Source: Hymenobacter jeongseonensis
GTDB lineage: Bacteria; Bacteroidota; Bacteroidia; Cytophagales; Hymenobacteraceae
Length of the DNA: 64,000 nt
NCBI RefSeq assembly: GCF_015694725.1
Contig: NZ_JADQDQ010000011.1
Coordinates: 1 to 64,000, forward strand
Direction: 5' to 3'
Shown: piece by piece, positions 33,939 to 42,389 of the stretch
Numbering within the stretch: the stretch's first letter is position 1
Layout: each line of letters begins with the position of its first letter
Notes under the pieces: model-generated
Told to the model about the DNA's origin: nothing
Databases searched by the model: none
The model's input: only the letters and a program-made list of their open reading frames with translations
Translations under genes and position numbers: made by a program

Positions 33939-34556
33939 CTACTTGGTACGGACGGCGATTTCGACGCGGCGGTTTTCCTGGCGGCCGGCGGCCGTGGCGT
34001 TGCTGGCCACGGGGGCAGCTTCGCCCATGGGCTCAACGCTGACGCGGGCGGCGTCGAGCTTGCCCGTGGACACAAGGTAGTTTTTCACGGCTTCGGCCCG
34101 TTTCTCGCTCAGTTCCCGGTTGTAGTTTTTGTCGCCGCGTGAGTCGGCGAAGCCCATCACGCGCACGGGGCCCGTGGCGTAGCGCTTGCCAATGGAACCG
34201 GTGATTTGCTGCAGGGCTTCGGCAGCGGCGGGCTTGATGTCGGCTTTGTCGGTGTCGAAAAGTACGGTTTCGTCCACACTGTAAACGTTATACGTGTCAT
34301 TGCCGCGCACAGAAACGCTGGGCGACGTTACTTCCTCGTACTTCACATCGGCTAGCTTGGCCTTGGTCATGTCCCAGGCATTGTCCACGGACGAGGCCGC
34401 GCCGGCGGCCATGTCAGCAGCCGTTTGGCCGTCGCGGGTCATGACGGCGGTGTCCTGGCCGGCTTCGGCGAGTTGGTCTTTGGTTTCCGAACGTTTGGTT
34501 TCGCAGCTGGTCAGCAAAGCAGTGGCAGCAAGCAGGGAAAGAAGGGTCTGTTTCAT
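33939..34556 (-). CDS. OmpA-family lipoprotein
   Basis: The product has 205 residues. A lipoprotein signal ends at Cys18 (ATALLTSC). A helical region with repeated small residues follows (AADMAAGAASSVDNAWDMTK), then a C-terminal OmpA/MotB domain: VLFDTDKADIKPAAAEAL, VMGFADSRGDKNYNRELSEKR and RQENRRVEIAVRTK. The domain binds peptidoglycan and probably ties the outer membrane to the wall. An AT-rich probable promoter lies at 34600-34660. Confidence 0.9.
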   Translation of the reverse strand: MKQTLLSLLAATALLTSCETKRSETKDQLAEAGQDTAVMTRDGQTAADMAAGAASSVDNAWDMTKAKLADVKYEEVTSPSVSVRGNDTYNVYSVDETVLFDTDKADIKPAAAEALQQITGSIGKRYATGPVRVMGFADSRGDKNYNRELSEKRAEAVKNYLVSTGKLDAARVSVEPMGEAAPVASNATAAGRQENRRVEIAVRTK

Positions 34557-34828
34557 GAAAGGTGTTGGGAAAGGAAATAGGATGGGGATGGGAAAAATTA
34601 AGCCCTTGCCAGTACGCAGCCAACGCGGAGATGTTTATATAGACAATATAATATCCTGAGAACCAAAAAGGCAGCTCTACACGACTGGGCGCTACTTTGA
34701 CCAGTGGTTAATTGCCCGCAGCCTCAGCAGCAAGAAACAACAACCACAAGTCAGCCAACGCTAACCTGGCTGCTTACTCAGCAATTGCCGCTCCCTCGGT
34801 AAGGAGCTAAGCCCTACTTACAAAAAGC

Positions 34829-36034
34829 TTACGGCAATTCGATGAAGAAGCTGGTGCCTCTTTGCTCGCGGCTTTCTAGCCAGATATGACCATCGTGGAG
34901 TTCCACAATCTGGCGGGCAATGAACAAGCCTAGCCCAGTGGTTTTTTCGCCCTGCAGGCCGGCCCGGCGGGTAGGATTGAACTTGTCGAACAGGTTGGCG
35001 TGCAGCTTGCTGGGAATGCCAATACCGGTATCCTGCACGATGAAGCGGGTTTTGCCACCCGGCTGAGCCAAGCGGAGGGTGATGGTGCCGCCGGCCGGGG
35101 TGAACTTGATGGCGTTGCTGAGCAGGTTGTCGAGCACGCGGCTGAACTTCTCGCCGTGGATGCGGGCGTGCACGGCCTCGGCGGGCAGGTCCAGGGCCAG
35201 GGTCACGCCGGCGGTCTGGGCGGCCAACTGGTGGACTTCGAGCCGCGTGGCGGCGTAGGCGTTTAGGTCGGTCGGCTTTTTCTGCAAGGCGTCCGCATCG
35301 AGGTCGCCGACGTAGAGCACGTCTTCGAGCAGAGAATTTGCCTGGGCACAAGCCGTCTGGATGAGGGCCAGATACTGCACCATTTCGGGCGGAGGCGGCC
35401 CTTCGCCGCTGCGGCTGGCCACTTCGCGCTGCAGCAGGTCCACGAGCAGCTCGATGTGGGCCACGGGACCTTTGAGGTCGTGGGTGGCCAGCTGCAGAAT
35501 GGTTTCTTGGGCGTCGTAAAGGCGCCGCAGGGTGGCTTCGAGTTTCTTACGTCCGGAAATGTCTTCCAAGATGGTGTAGCCCAGTTCGGCGCCTTCGTCG
35601 GGGAATAACACCGAGGTAATTTGGCACCAGAACGACGAGCCGTCGGCGCGCACCAGGCAGGTTTCGAGGCCGAAATGCGGCATGCGGTGGTCCCACAGGC
35701 GCCTCTGTAACTCCTGCCAGTCGGCGCGGTGGTCGGGGTGGGTGAACTCGAGGATTTTGCGCCCAATGAGGTCTTCGGGCCGGGCGTAGCCAAGCATGGT
35801 CACCACGGCCTGGTTCACCTGGCGGATGGTCAGGTCGGGCGTGATAATTTTCTGGCCCAGGGGGGAATTTTCGAACACCGTACGGAAGCGCACTTGGCTT
35901 TGGGTGTAGGAATCTTGCCGGTCTTGTTGCTCGGCGGTGGCGCTCTGCCTTTCGCGAAGCCGCCGGATTTCCTCGCGCAAGGCTTCGTTCTCGGCCTGTA
36001 GGGCACCGACGGAGGAGTTGTTGTCTTGCGGCAT
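34829..36034 (-). CDS. PAS-domain sensor histidine kinase
   Basis: The product has 401 residues. ATG 36034 (MPQDNNSSVGALQAENEALR) begins right before a coiled coil (10-40). A PAS domain spans about 46-165 (RFRTVFENSPLGQKIITPDL), then a HisKA dimerisation domain with His185 (LATHDLKGPVAHIELL) and a HATPase domain with NLLSNAIKFT, DTGIGIP and GEKTTGLGLFIA. There is no transmembrane segment and no receiver domain, so it is a cytoplasmic kinase whose response regulator is elsewhere. The next gene upstream on the same strand encodes the BLUF protein (153-base gap), which raises the possibility of shared light or redox signalling. Confidence 0.9.
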   Translation of the reverse strand: MPQDNNSSVGALQAENEALREEIRRLRERQSATAEQQDRQDSYTQSQVRFRTVFENSPLGQKIITPDLTIRQVNQAVVTMLGYARPEDLIGRKILEFTHPDHRADWQELQRRLWDHRMPHFGLETCLVRADGSSFWCQITSVLFPDEGAELGYTILEDISGRKKLEATLRRLYDAQETILQLATHDLKGPVAHIELLVDLLQREVASRSGEGPPPPEMVQYLALIQTACAQANSLLEDVLYVGDLDADALQKKPTDLNAYAATRLEVHQLAAQTAGVTLALDLPAEAVHARIHGEKFSRVLDNLLSNAIKFTPAGGTITLRLAQPGGKTRFIVQDTGIGIPSKLHANLFDKFNPTRRAGLQGEKTTGLGLFIARQIVELHDGHIWLESREQRGTSFFIELP

Positions 36035-36186
36035 CGAAAGGGTGTTAATAAGGCTGCTTGTACGAACGCGCGGCAACGACGAGGCCGGCGCCGCCCCCAG
36101 GTGAAGGTAGGCCCTGCCCCGCAAGAAGCAATGGGCGTACCCGTCAGCACATTTTCAGAAAGCAGCCTGCCCCGCAGGCACAGGCG

Positions 36187-36810
36187 TTATTTTTCGTCGG
36201 GCTGCGGAAGCGCCGCAACGGCTCTGGTTTCCTGCTTCACCCCAAAAGCCTGGAGCAGCGCCAGCAAAAGGGCGCTGTCGGTGGGAGTACCGGGCACGGG
36301 GTCCTGGGCCAGCACCGTATCGAAGGCGCGGACCACGGCGGGGCCGGCCACGCGCCCGAAGGCCATGCCCCATTCGCCAAACCGCCGCCCCGGCCCCGGG
36401 CCTTCGCTCACGGTGACGACGTGGTTGTGGCGCGGGTCCTGCTGAATGCGGGCGTACAGGGCCCGCACGGCCGCCTCGGGACCTTCGAGCACCTGCACAA
36501 AGCGGCCTTCGCTGTAGAGCAGCAAGCCGGTGAGCTGGTTGGCCGCATTAAAGGGCCGCGCCGAGGCCAGCAAGTCCTCCAATTGCGTTTCGGTGAAGGG
36601 CTGGGTGGCGAGGCTGCGGTAGAGGACGTGGTATTGGCTGACGTCCAGCAGGTTCATCACTTCGTCAATGGTCAGTTCGCCCAGCCGGTAGTGCTCCATC
36701 AGCTGGCGCTCGTAGCGTTGGGACGAGGGGTCGGTGTTGGCGGTCAAGGTCTGAACCCAGTCGGCCGCCCGGCGTTGTTGGGCTTCCGTAGCCAAGGAGT
36801 GGTAAAGCAT
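36187..36810 (-). CDS. BLUF-domain blue-light photoreceptor
   Basis: The product has 207 residues. The BLUF domain covers about 59-152. By alignment with PixD, residues needed for FAD photochemistry are present: Tyr64 (HVLYRSLAT), Asn88 (PFNAANQLTG), Gln106 (RFVQVLEG), and Trp147/Met149 (FGEWGMAF). The preceding 58 residues form an unusual helical N-terminal extension, since most short BLUF proteins start at the domain. The C-terminal 55 residues are helical and end QPDEK. No output domain is fused, so it probably works by protein contact. It is divergent from yceI across a short region with a 9-bp-arm palindrome. Confidence 0.9.
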   Translation of the reverse strand: MLYHSLATEAQQRRAADWVQTLTANTDPSSQRYERQLMEHYRLGELTIDEVMNLLDVSQYHVLYRSLATQPFTETQLEDLLASARPFNAANQLTGLLLYSEGRFVQVLEGPEAAVRALYARIQQDPRHNHVVTVSEGPGPGRRFGEWGMAFGRVAGPAVVRAFDTVLAQDPVPGTPTDSALLLALLQAFGVKQETRAVAALPQPDEK

Positions 36811-36869
36811 TTTTTTGAACTTGTACGCTTCCGCAACCTTATTTGATTACTATATAGTTAATATTATTC

Positions 36870-36888
36870 GAAAGTAATTATTACTTTC
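36870..36888. promoter_or_regulatory. Palindromic operator candidate between BLUF and yceI genes
   Basis: GAAAGTAAT (36870-36878) and ATTACTTTC (36880-36888) form a perfect 9-bp inverted repeat with a one-base spacer. It lies 60 bases upstream of the BLUF start and 114 bases upstream of yceI, in an AT-rich divergent promoter region. The regulator is unknown. Confidence 0.5.
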
Positions 36889-37001
36889 CCATTATTGAGT
36901 GACCTGAGTGGGCTTAGCGCCGGAGCGGCACGGGCGGCCATAAGTTGCTTACTTCCTGCTAACTTGTGGGCTTACGACGTACCCTCCTCTTTTTTGCACC
37001 C

Positions 37002-37664
37002 ATGAAAAAGTTCCTGCTTCCCGTGCTGCTCGCGGCCGCTGTTCTCGCGGCGCCAACCTTGGCAGCCCCTGCCGCACCGCTGCCTTCCAAGACAACCAGC
37101 AAGCCCGCCCCCGAGCCCTATGCCTTGCAGCCGCAGCTGAGCACGCTGGGGTGGCTGGCCAAAAAAGTAACCGGCCAACACAACGGCACCATTCAGTTTC
37201 AAAGCGGGCAGGTGCTGGTGAAAGGCAGCCAAATTGTGGGCGGCACGTTCACGGTGGACATGGCATCGATGAAGGTGGAGGACATCACCAGCGCCGAATC
37301 CAACGCCAAGCTGGTGGGGCACCTCAAATCGGAGGACTTTTTTGCCGTGGAGAAAAACCCCACGGCCACCTTCGTCATCACGAGCGTGAAGCCGCTTAAG
37401 GGCGACGCCAGCGGCAACAACGCCACCATCACCGGCAACCTGACCATTAAGGGCAAAACCAACCCACTGAGCTTTCCAGCCAAAATCGGAGTAAAAAGCG
37501 GCATTGCGGCCGCCAGCGGCACGGCCACCGTGGACCGCACAAAGTATGACATCCGCTACCGGTCCAAGTCCTTTTTCGAAAGCATTGGCGACAAAGCCAT
37601 TGACGACACGTTTACCTTGACTTTCAATGTAATTGCCAAGGCCGACGGCGTGGCCAAACGCTAA
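37002..37664 (+). CDS. YceI-family periplasmic protein
   Basis: The product has 220 residues; ATG 37002 gives a signal peptide (MKKFLLPVLLAAAVLAAPTL). The YceI lipocalin-like barrel shows LSTLGWLAKKVTGQHNGTI, GGTFTVDMASMKVEDI, LKSEDFFAVEKNPTATFVI and a final IDDTFTLTFNVIA. YceI proteins bind polyisoprenoids or other amphiphiles in the periplasm. The insertion of Ala/Pro-rich sequence (24-44) after the signal is common in this group. Confidence 0.9.
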   Translation: MKKFLLPVLLAAAVLAAPTLAAPAAPLPSKTTSKPAPEPYALQPQLSTLGWLAKKVTGQHNGTIQFQSGQVLVKGSQIVGGTFTVDMASMKVEDITSAESNAKLVGHLKSEDFFAVEKNPTATFVITSVKPLKGDASGNNATITGNLTIKGKTNPLSFPAKIGVKSGIAAASGTATVDRTKYDIRYRSKSFFESIGDKAIDDTFTLTFNVIAKADGVAKR

Positions 37665-37692
37665 TTCGCGGCACTACGCCCTCAGGATACCA

Positions 37693-37734
37693 GAAAAGCC
37701 CTGGCTGCCCTTGCCGCCGGGGCTTTTCCGTTTT
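37693..37734 (+). terminator. Terminator of yceI
   Basis: GAAAAGCCC (37693-37701) and GGGCTTTTC (37720-37728) form a 9-bp stem with a long GC-rich loop, followed by CGTTTT. It begins 28 bases after the stop. Confidence 0.65.
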
Positions 37735-37947
37735 ATCGGCCCGCCGCTTCTCTCTACCAAGGCGTTGGGCAAGCTGGCGAAAGCCATTTGGCCAGCCGTT
37801 ATACGCCTTGGCATAAGGCACTGCATTGGCATTCCCGGCCCAGGTTATCGCATATAACTTTTCCGAGGAAATAAAAGGACTACCTTAGATGTAAATCAGC
37901 CAAGTACGAAGGGCACAGCGCTGATTTGTTTTGTATCCAAGCAGGCC

Positions 37948-40900
37948 ATGAAGGAAAGTGAAAAGAGGTACCGGCGCTTGATTGAAGCCAGTCAGGACTT
38001 GCTGGTTACGGTGAGCCTGCAAGGCCGCATCATCGACACCAACGAGGCAGCCGTGAAAATTACGGGCGTAGACCGAGAGACCTTGATGGGCTCGGACTTC
38101 TTTCATTATTTCACCGAGCCCGAACTGGTGCGGGAGGTGTACCAGGAAGTGGTGGCAAGTGGCGCCGTGAGCAACGTGCCGTTTACGCTGCGCCACACCA
38201 ACGGCACGCTGACCGAGGTGCTGTTCGACGGCTCGGTGTACAAGGGCGACGACGGCGAACTGCTGGGCGCGGTCATTGTGGCCCGTGAAATTGCCGAAAA
38301 GAAATGGGCCACGGAGCTGGGCATCGCCAACAAAGAACTTGCCTTCCAGCACCACGAGAAGGAAAAACGGGCCGACGAGCTCAGCATTGCCAACGAGGAG
38401 CTGGCGTTTCAGAACGACGAGAAGGAAAAGCGGGCCCAGGAGCTGAGCATCGCCAACAAAGAGCTGGCGTTTCAGAACGACGAGAAGGAAAAACGGGCGC
38501 AGGAGCTAAGCATTGCCAATACCGAGTTGGCCTTTCAGAATGATGAGAAGGAAAAACGGGCGGCCGAGCTCAGCATTGCGAACAAGGAACTAGCGTTTCA
38601 GAACGACGAGAAAGAGAAGCGGGCCGCCGAGCTGAGTGTGGCCAACGAAGAACTGGCATTCCAGAACGACGAGAAAGAAAAGCGGGCGCAGGAATTGAGC
38701 GTGGCCAACGAAGAACTGGCGTTTCAGAACAACGAGAAGGAGAAACGGGCCGAAGAACTGAGCATTGCCAACACGGAGCTGGCGTTCCAGAACGACGAGA
38801 AGGAGAAGCGCGCGGCCGAGCTTGGCATCGCCAATATTGAGCTGGCATTCCAGAACGACGAAAAGGAAAAACGGGCCGCCGAACTGGTGCTGGCCAACAA
38901 GGAGCTAGCGTTTCAGAACGACGAGAAGGTGAAGCGGGCGGCCGAACTGCGCATTGCCAACTACGCCCGCGGCCTGATTGAAGCCAGCCGCGACCCGCTG
39001 GTGACCATCAGCCCGGAAGGCAAAATCACGGACATGAACCAGGCCACGGTAAACATCACCGGCCTGGACCGCGAGCAGCTCAGCGGCTCCGACTTCTTCG
39101 TGTACTTCACCGACCCGCAGATGGCGAGCGAAGTGTACCAGGAAGTGTTTGCCAAGGGAACCGTGGCCGATTCGCCGCTCACCCTGCGCCACAAAGACGG
39201 CAAGCTGACCGACGTGCTGTTCAACGGCTCGGTGTACAAAAACGACGAGGGCGAGGTGCTGGGCGTGGTGGTAGTAGCGCGCGACGTGACCGACCAGAAA
39301 CGCATTGCCACCGAGCTTACCGAAGCCAAAATTGCCGCCGAGCTGGCCACCGTGCTGGCCGAGGAAGCCCAGGCCAAAGCCGAAGACGCGGTGAAAGCCA
39401 AGCAGCAGTTTCTGAGCAACATGAGCCACGAAATCCGCACGCCCATGAACGCCATCATCGGCTTCACGAAGGTGGTGCTGAAAACGGAGCTCACGGAAAA
39501 ACAGCAGGAATACCTGACGGCCATCAAGCTCAGCGGCGACACGCTGATTGTGCTCATCAACGACATTTTGGACCTGGCTAAGGTGGATGCGGGCAAGATG
39601 ACCTTCGAGCAGATTCCCTTCAAGCTCGCGGCCTCGGTCACGGCCATGGTGCACCTGTTCGAAACCAAGATTCAGGAAAAAAACCTGGCCCTGGTGATGG
39701 ACTACGATACCCGCATTCCGGAGGTGCTGATGGGCGACCCCGTGCGCCTGCACCAGATTATTCTGAACCTGGTGAGCAACGCCGTGAAGTTTACCACCGA
39801 AGGCAAAATCACCGTGGGCGTGCGGCTGCTGGTGCAGGACAAGGAAAAAGTCATCCTGGAATTTGCCGTGACCGATACCGGCATCGGCATTGAAGAAGCG
39901 AAGCTGGACACCGTGTTCGACAATTTCCAGCAGGCCACCAGCGGTACCAGCCGCCTGTACGGCGGCACGGGCCTGGGCCTGGCCATTGTGAAAAACCTGG
40001 TAGAGCCGCAGGGCGGCACCGTGAACGTGCGCAGCCGCGTGGGCGAAGGCTCCACGTTCAGCTTTATCCTGAGCTTTCCGAAAACCACCGAAAAAGCCGC
40101 TGCCGACCTCGGCCTGCACATCGACCTGGAGACGGGCTTTAAAAACGTGAAGGTGTTGGTGGTGGAAGACATTGCCCTCAACCAGTTGCTGATGAAGACG
40201 CTGCTTGAGGACTTCGGCTTTGAGATGGAAGTGGCCGGCAACGGGCAAATCGCGGTGGAGAAGCTGCGCACCACCGCCTTCGACATCGTGCTGATGGACT
40301 TGCAGATGCCCGTGATGAACGGCTTTGAGGCCACCGAATGCATTCGCAAGGAGTTGAAATTGAAGGTCCCTATCATTGCCCTCACGGCCGACGTGACAAC
40401 CGTGGACGTGGACAAATGCAAGGCCGTGGGCATGAACGACTACATCTCCAAACCCATCGACGACAAGCTGCTCTATAGCAAAATCATCAAGTTTTTGAAG
40501 CTGGGGGGCAGCGACCTCTCCACGCCCGATGCGCAAGAACCCACGGCCTTCACCTGTGTGAATTTTGACTACCTGAAACGCATCACCAAGAGTGAGGCCC
40601 GCATGGCCGAAATGATTCGCCTCTACCTGCAGGAGATTCCGCAGCTGGTGCAAACCATGAAAAAAGCCATCGGCGAGAAGAATTGGATTGCCTTGAAAAT
40701 GGCGACGCATTCCATCATTCCCACCTTTGCCACCATGGGCATCGACCCGCAGTACGAGGACATCGCCAAAGCCATTCAGGCCCTGGCCGTGATGCTTATT
40801 TTGAAAGACACCGGGGACTGGGAAAGCGACGAAAGCCGGGCCCGCATCCATACGCTGTTTGGGAAGATAGAAACCGTGTGCGCTTTGGCCGCCCGCGAGC

Positions 40901-40959
40901 TGGAGGAAAAGCTGGCCCTGCTGACGAAAACTAATAAGCCCGTACGCACTCCCGCCTAG
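37948..40959 (+). CDS. Hybrid sensor histidine kinase with a ten-unit 21-residue repeat linker
   Basis: The product has 1003 residues, all cytoplasmic. Order: PAS 1 (about 8-115), ten tandem 21-residue helical units (121-330), PAS 2 (about 342-450), a helical linker, HisKA with His494 (FLSNMSHEIRTPMNAI), HATPase (NLVSNAVKFT, DTGIGIEE, GGTGLGLAI), a receiver with Asp784 (IVLMDLQMPVMNG) and a C-terminal HPt domain with His921 (KMATHSIIPTFATMG). It therefore carries a full intramolecular phosphorelay. PAS 1 and PAS 2 are near-duplicates of each other (both contain the GSDFF, EVYQEV, LRHxxGxLT and GSVYK blocks). The signal is unknown. Confidence 0.95.
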   Translation: MKESEKRYRRLIEASQDLLVTVSLQGRIIDTNEAAVKITGVDRETLMGSDFFHYFTEPELVREVYQEVVASGAVSNVPFTLRHTNGTLTEVLFDGSVYKGDDGELLGAVIVAREIAEKKWATELGIANKELAFQHHEKEKRADELSIANEELAFQNDEKEKRAQELSIANKELAFQNDEKEKRAQELSIANTELAFQNDEKEKRAAELSIANKELAFQNDEKEKRAAELSVANEELAFQNDEKEKRAQELSVANEELAFQNNEKEKRAEELSIANTELAFQNDEKEKRAAELGIANIELAFQNDEKEKRAAELVLANKELAFQNDEKVKRAAELRIANYARGLIEASRDPLVTISPEGKITDMNQATVNITGLDREQLSGSDFFVYFTDPQMASEVYQEVFAKGTVADSPLTLRHKDGKLTDVLFNGSVYKNDEGEVLGVVVVARDVTDQKRIATELTEAKIAAELATVLAEEAQAKAEDAVKAKQQFLSNMSHEIRTPMNAIIGFTKVVLKTELTEKQQEYLTAIKLSGDTLIVLINDILDLAKVDAGKMTFEQIPFKLAASVTAMVHLFETKIQEKNLALVMDYDTRIPEVLMGDPVRLHQIILNLVSNAVKFTTEGKITVGVRLLVQDKEKVILEFAVTDTGIGIEEAKLDTVFDNFQQATSGTSRLYGGTGLGLAIVKNLVEPQGGTVNVRSRVGEGSTFSFILSFPKTTEKAAADLGLHIDLETGFKNVKVLVVEDIALNQLLMKTLLEDFGFEMEVAGNGQIAVEKLRTTAFDIVLMDLQMPVMNGFEATECIRKELKLKVPIIALTADVTTVDVDKCKAVGMNDYISKPIDDKLLYSKIIKFLKLGGSDLSTPDAQEPTAFTCVNFDYLKRITKSEARMAEMIRLYLQEIPQLVQTMKKAIGEKNWIALKMATHSIIPTFATMGIDPQYEDIAKAIQALAVMLILKDTGDWESDESRARIHTLFGKIETVCALAARELEEKLALLTKTNKPVRTPA
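38308..38937 (+). repeat. Ten tandem 63-bp coding repeats (21-residue helical units)
   Basis: Residues 121-330 of the hybrid kinase are ten uninterrupted 21-residue units, consensus AAELSIANKELAFQNDEKEK plus Arg. An eleventh partial unit runs into PAS 2. Twenty-one residues are three heptads, so the array should be one continuous coiled coil of roughly 30 nm. Units differ mainly at positions 2, 5-6 and 9, and synonymous codons differ between units. Confidence 0.9.
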
Positions 40960-41054
40960 CGCTATGGAATATAGCTCGTTACGATTCTCGTGTTACTTGC
41001 GATAGGGCTGCCTTAAAAAGGCCTTTTCCAGGAACCACAGCTTGGTCCGGGACT

Positions 41055-42230
41055 TTATTGGAGCGCTTTTCTATTCGCTACTTGGGGCGGCCCAGCTACC
41101 GGCAAGCGCGCCGACTTCTTGGCCTTTTTGTTCCGGCGGCCCCACCACAGCAAGGTGCCCGTCACGGGCAGGCTGGCGGCCAACAGGCTGACAAGAAAAG
41201 CCACGATTTTGCCGCCCAAGCCCAAAATCTGGCCGGTGTGCACGTCGTAATTCATGTCGCCCAGCTTCATGCCGGCACTTTTCCCGGCGTGGAAGCGGGC
41301 CAGTAGCAATTGGCCCGACACGGGATGAAACGCATACTCGTCGCGGTGGTAGTAGTGCAGCGCCTGCTGGTAGGTCCAGCAATACGCGGGGTCCTTGCCG
41401 GTACCGGTTGGCCCGATGAGCACCATTTCCGCCCCCGGCGAGCGGCGCAGCACCGTGCGGTAAATGACATCGGGCAGGGGCTGAGCAGCGGCCGTCACGG
41501 CTTGCAGGGTGTCCACTTTGGGCAGCACTTTTTCCTGCGGATACGTCCGCCCGCCATTGGCTGCCCACATGGTCGCGTCGAGCATAACAGGGAAAAGCAT
41601 GAACAAGCCCGTGAGGGCCAGCACCCCGGCAAGGCTGGCAATGTAGAAACCCAACACGTTGTGCAAATCATAGTTGATGCGCCGCCAGCGGGCACCCCAC
41701 TTGATGGTGAAACGCTGCTTGCGCTCCTGCTTGCGCTTGGGCCACCACAGCACCAAGCCCGTGACCAGCATCACCAGAAAGATGATGACGCTGCCGCCCA
41801 CCACCCATTTGGCGATGGCCTCGGGCAGCAGCAGAGTCATGTGAATTTCCTGCACAATGCTGAAGAAGTGCCGGCTGAGGTCCAGCTCTTGCAGCACCCG
41901 GCCGGTATAAGGATTCAAGTACACCAGCGTGGGTGTGCCAGCCGGGTCGGTGAAAAATACCGTAGCCGAGCGCTCGGGACCAAAATAAGTCACCCACGTC
42001 GTGGTTTTCGCCACGCCCGGGTGAGTTGCCAGCGCGGCGGCCTGCAGGCGCGAAGGCCGCAGCATGGGCGTAGTAGCCTGGGCTTCCACCTTGCGCCAGG
42101 GCTCCGTTACGTCCCGGATTTCGTCCTGAAAGGTGAAGATGGCCCCCGTCAGGCTCACGATGAACACCACCAGCCCCGTGCTCAGGCCCAACCAGAGGTG
42201 CAATTTGCCGATGGCTTTTTTGATGGTCAT
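41055..42230 (-). CDS. PepSY-associated membrane protein (iron-uptake partner)
   Basis: The product has 391 residues. Start 42230 (MTIKKAIGKLHLWLGLSTGL) begins at the conserved family N-terminus; the longer frame to 42308 only reads through a palindromic repeat. Four membrane segments are expected: LVVFIVSLTGAIFTF, the region around VVGGSVIIFLVMLVTGLVLW, YIASLAGVLALTGLFMLF and IVAFLVSLLAASLPVTGTL. Large periplasmic PepSY regions lie between them. Family members are encoded with siderophore receptors and are thought to be inner-membrane reductases that help release iron. It lies directly after the TonB receptor gene. Confidence 0.88.
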   Translation of the reverse strand: MTIKKAIGKLHLWLGLSTGLVVFIVSLTGAIFTFQDEIRDVTEPWRKVEAQATTPMLRPSRLQAAALATHPGVAKTTTWVTYFGPERSATVFFTDPAGTPTLVYLNPYTGRVLQELDLSRHFFSIVQEIHMTLLLPEAIAKWVVGGSVIIFLVMLVTGLVLWWPKRKQERKQRFTIKWGARWRRINYDLHNVLGFYIASLAGVLALTGLFMLFPVMLDATMWAANGGRTYPQEKVLPKVDTLQAVTAAAQPLPDVIYRTVLRRSPGAEMVLIGPTGTGKDPAYCWTYQQALHYYHRDEYAFHPVSGQLLLARFHAGKSAGMKLGDMNYDVHTGQILGLGGKIVAFLVSLLAASLPVTGTLLWWGRRNKKAKKSARLPVAGPPQVANRKALQ

Positions 42231-42269
42231 GGGGCGGGGAAACTGGATTTCTATTAAAAAAGCACGAAC

Positions 42270-42366
42270 GTCATGCAGAGCGCCGCGAAGCATCTCGCGT
42301 GCCACCACTAATCCTTACGATTGGTTTACTACCACACGCGAGATGCTTCGCGGCGCTCTGCATGAC
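42270..42366. repeat. Palindromic repeat, copy A (divergent subtype)
   Basis: The 32-base arms at 42270-42301 and 42335-42366 are perfect reverse complements around a 33-base loop. The outer sequence GTCATGCAGAGCGCCGCGAA shares the GTCATGC/GAAGCATCTC framework of copies B-E but has its own stem core. It lies between the TonB receptor stop and the PepSY start, so it is transcribed within that operon. Confidence 0.85.
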
Positions 42367-42389
42367 ATTTCGGCATCACCAGCGTAAGC

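Noticed and set aside
38308..38937. Regular 63-bp repeats that look array-like, as in CRISPR
   Set aside because: Units are contiguous, without unique spacers, and encode in-frame coiled-coil repeats.
38905..40851. 648-residue minus-strand frame opposite the hybrid kinase
   Set aside because: His/Val/Gly-rich shadow of the kinase codons; no start context and no recognisable domain.
42231..42308. N-terminal extension of the PepSY protein
   Set aside because: The extra residues are encoded by the arm of palindromic repeat A, and the conserved family start is at 42230.
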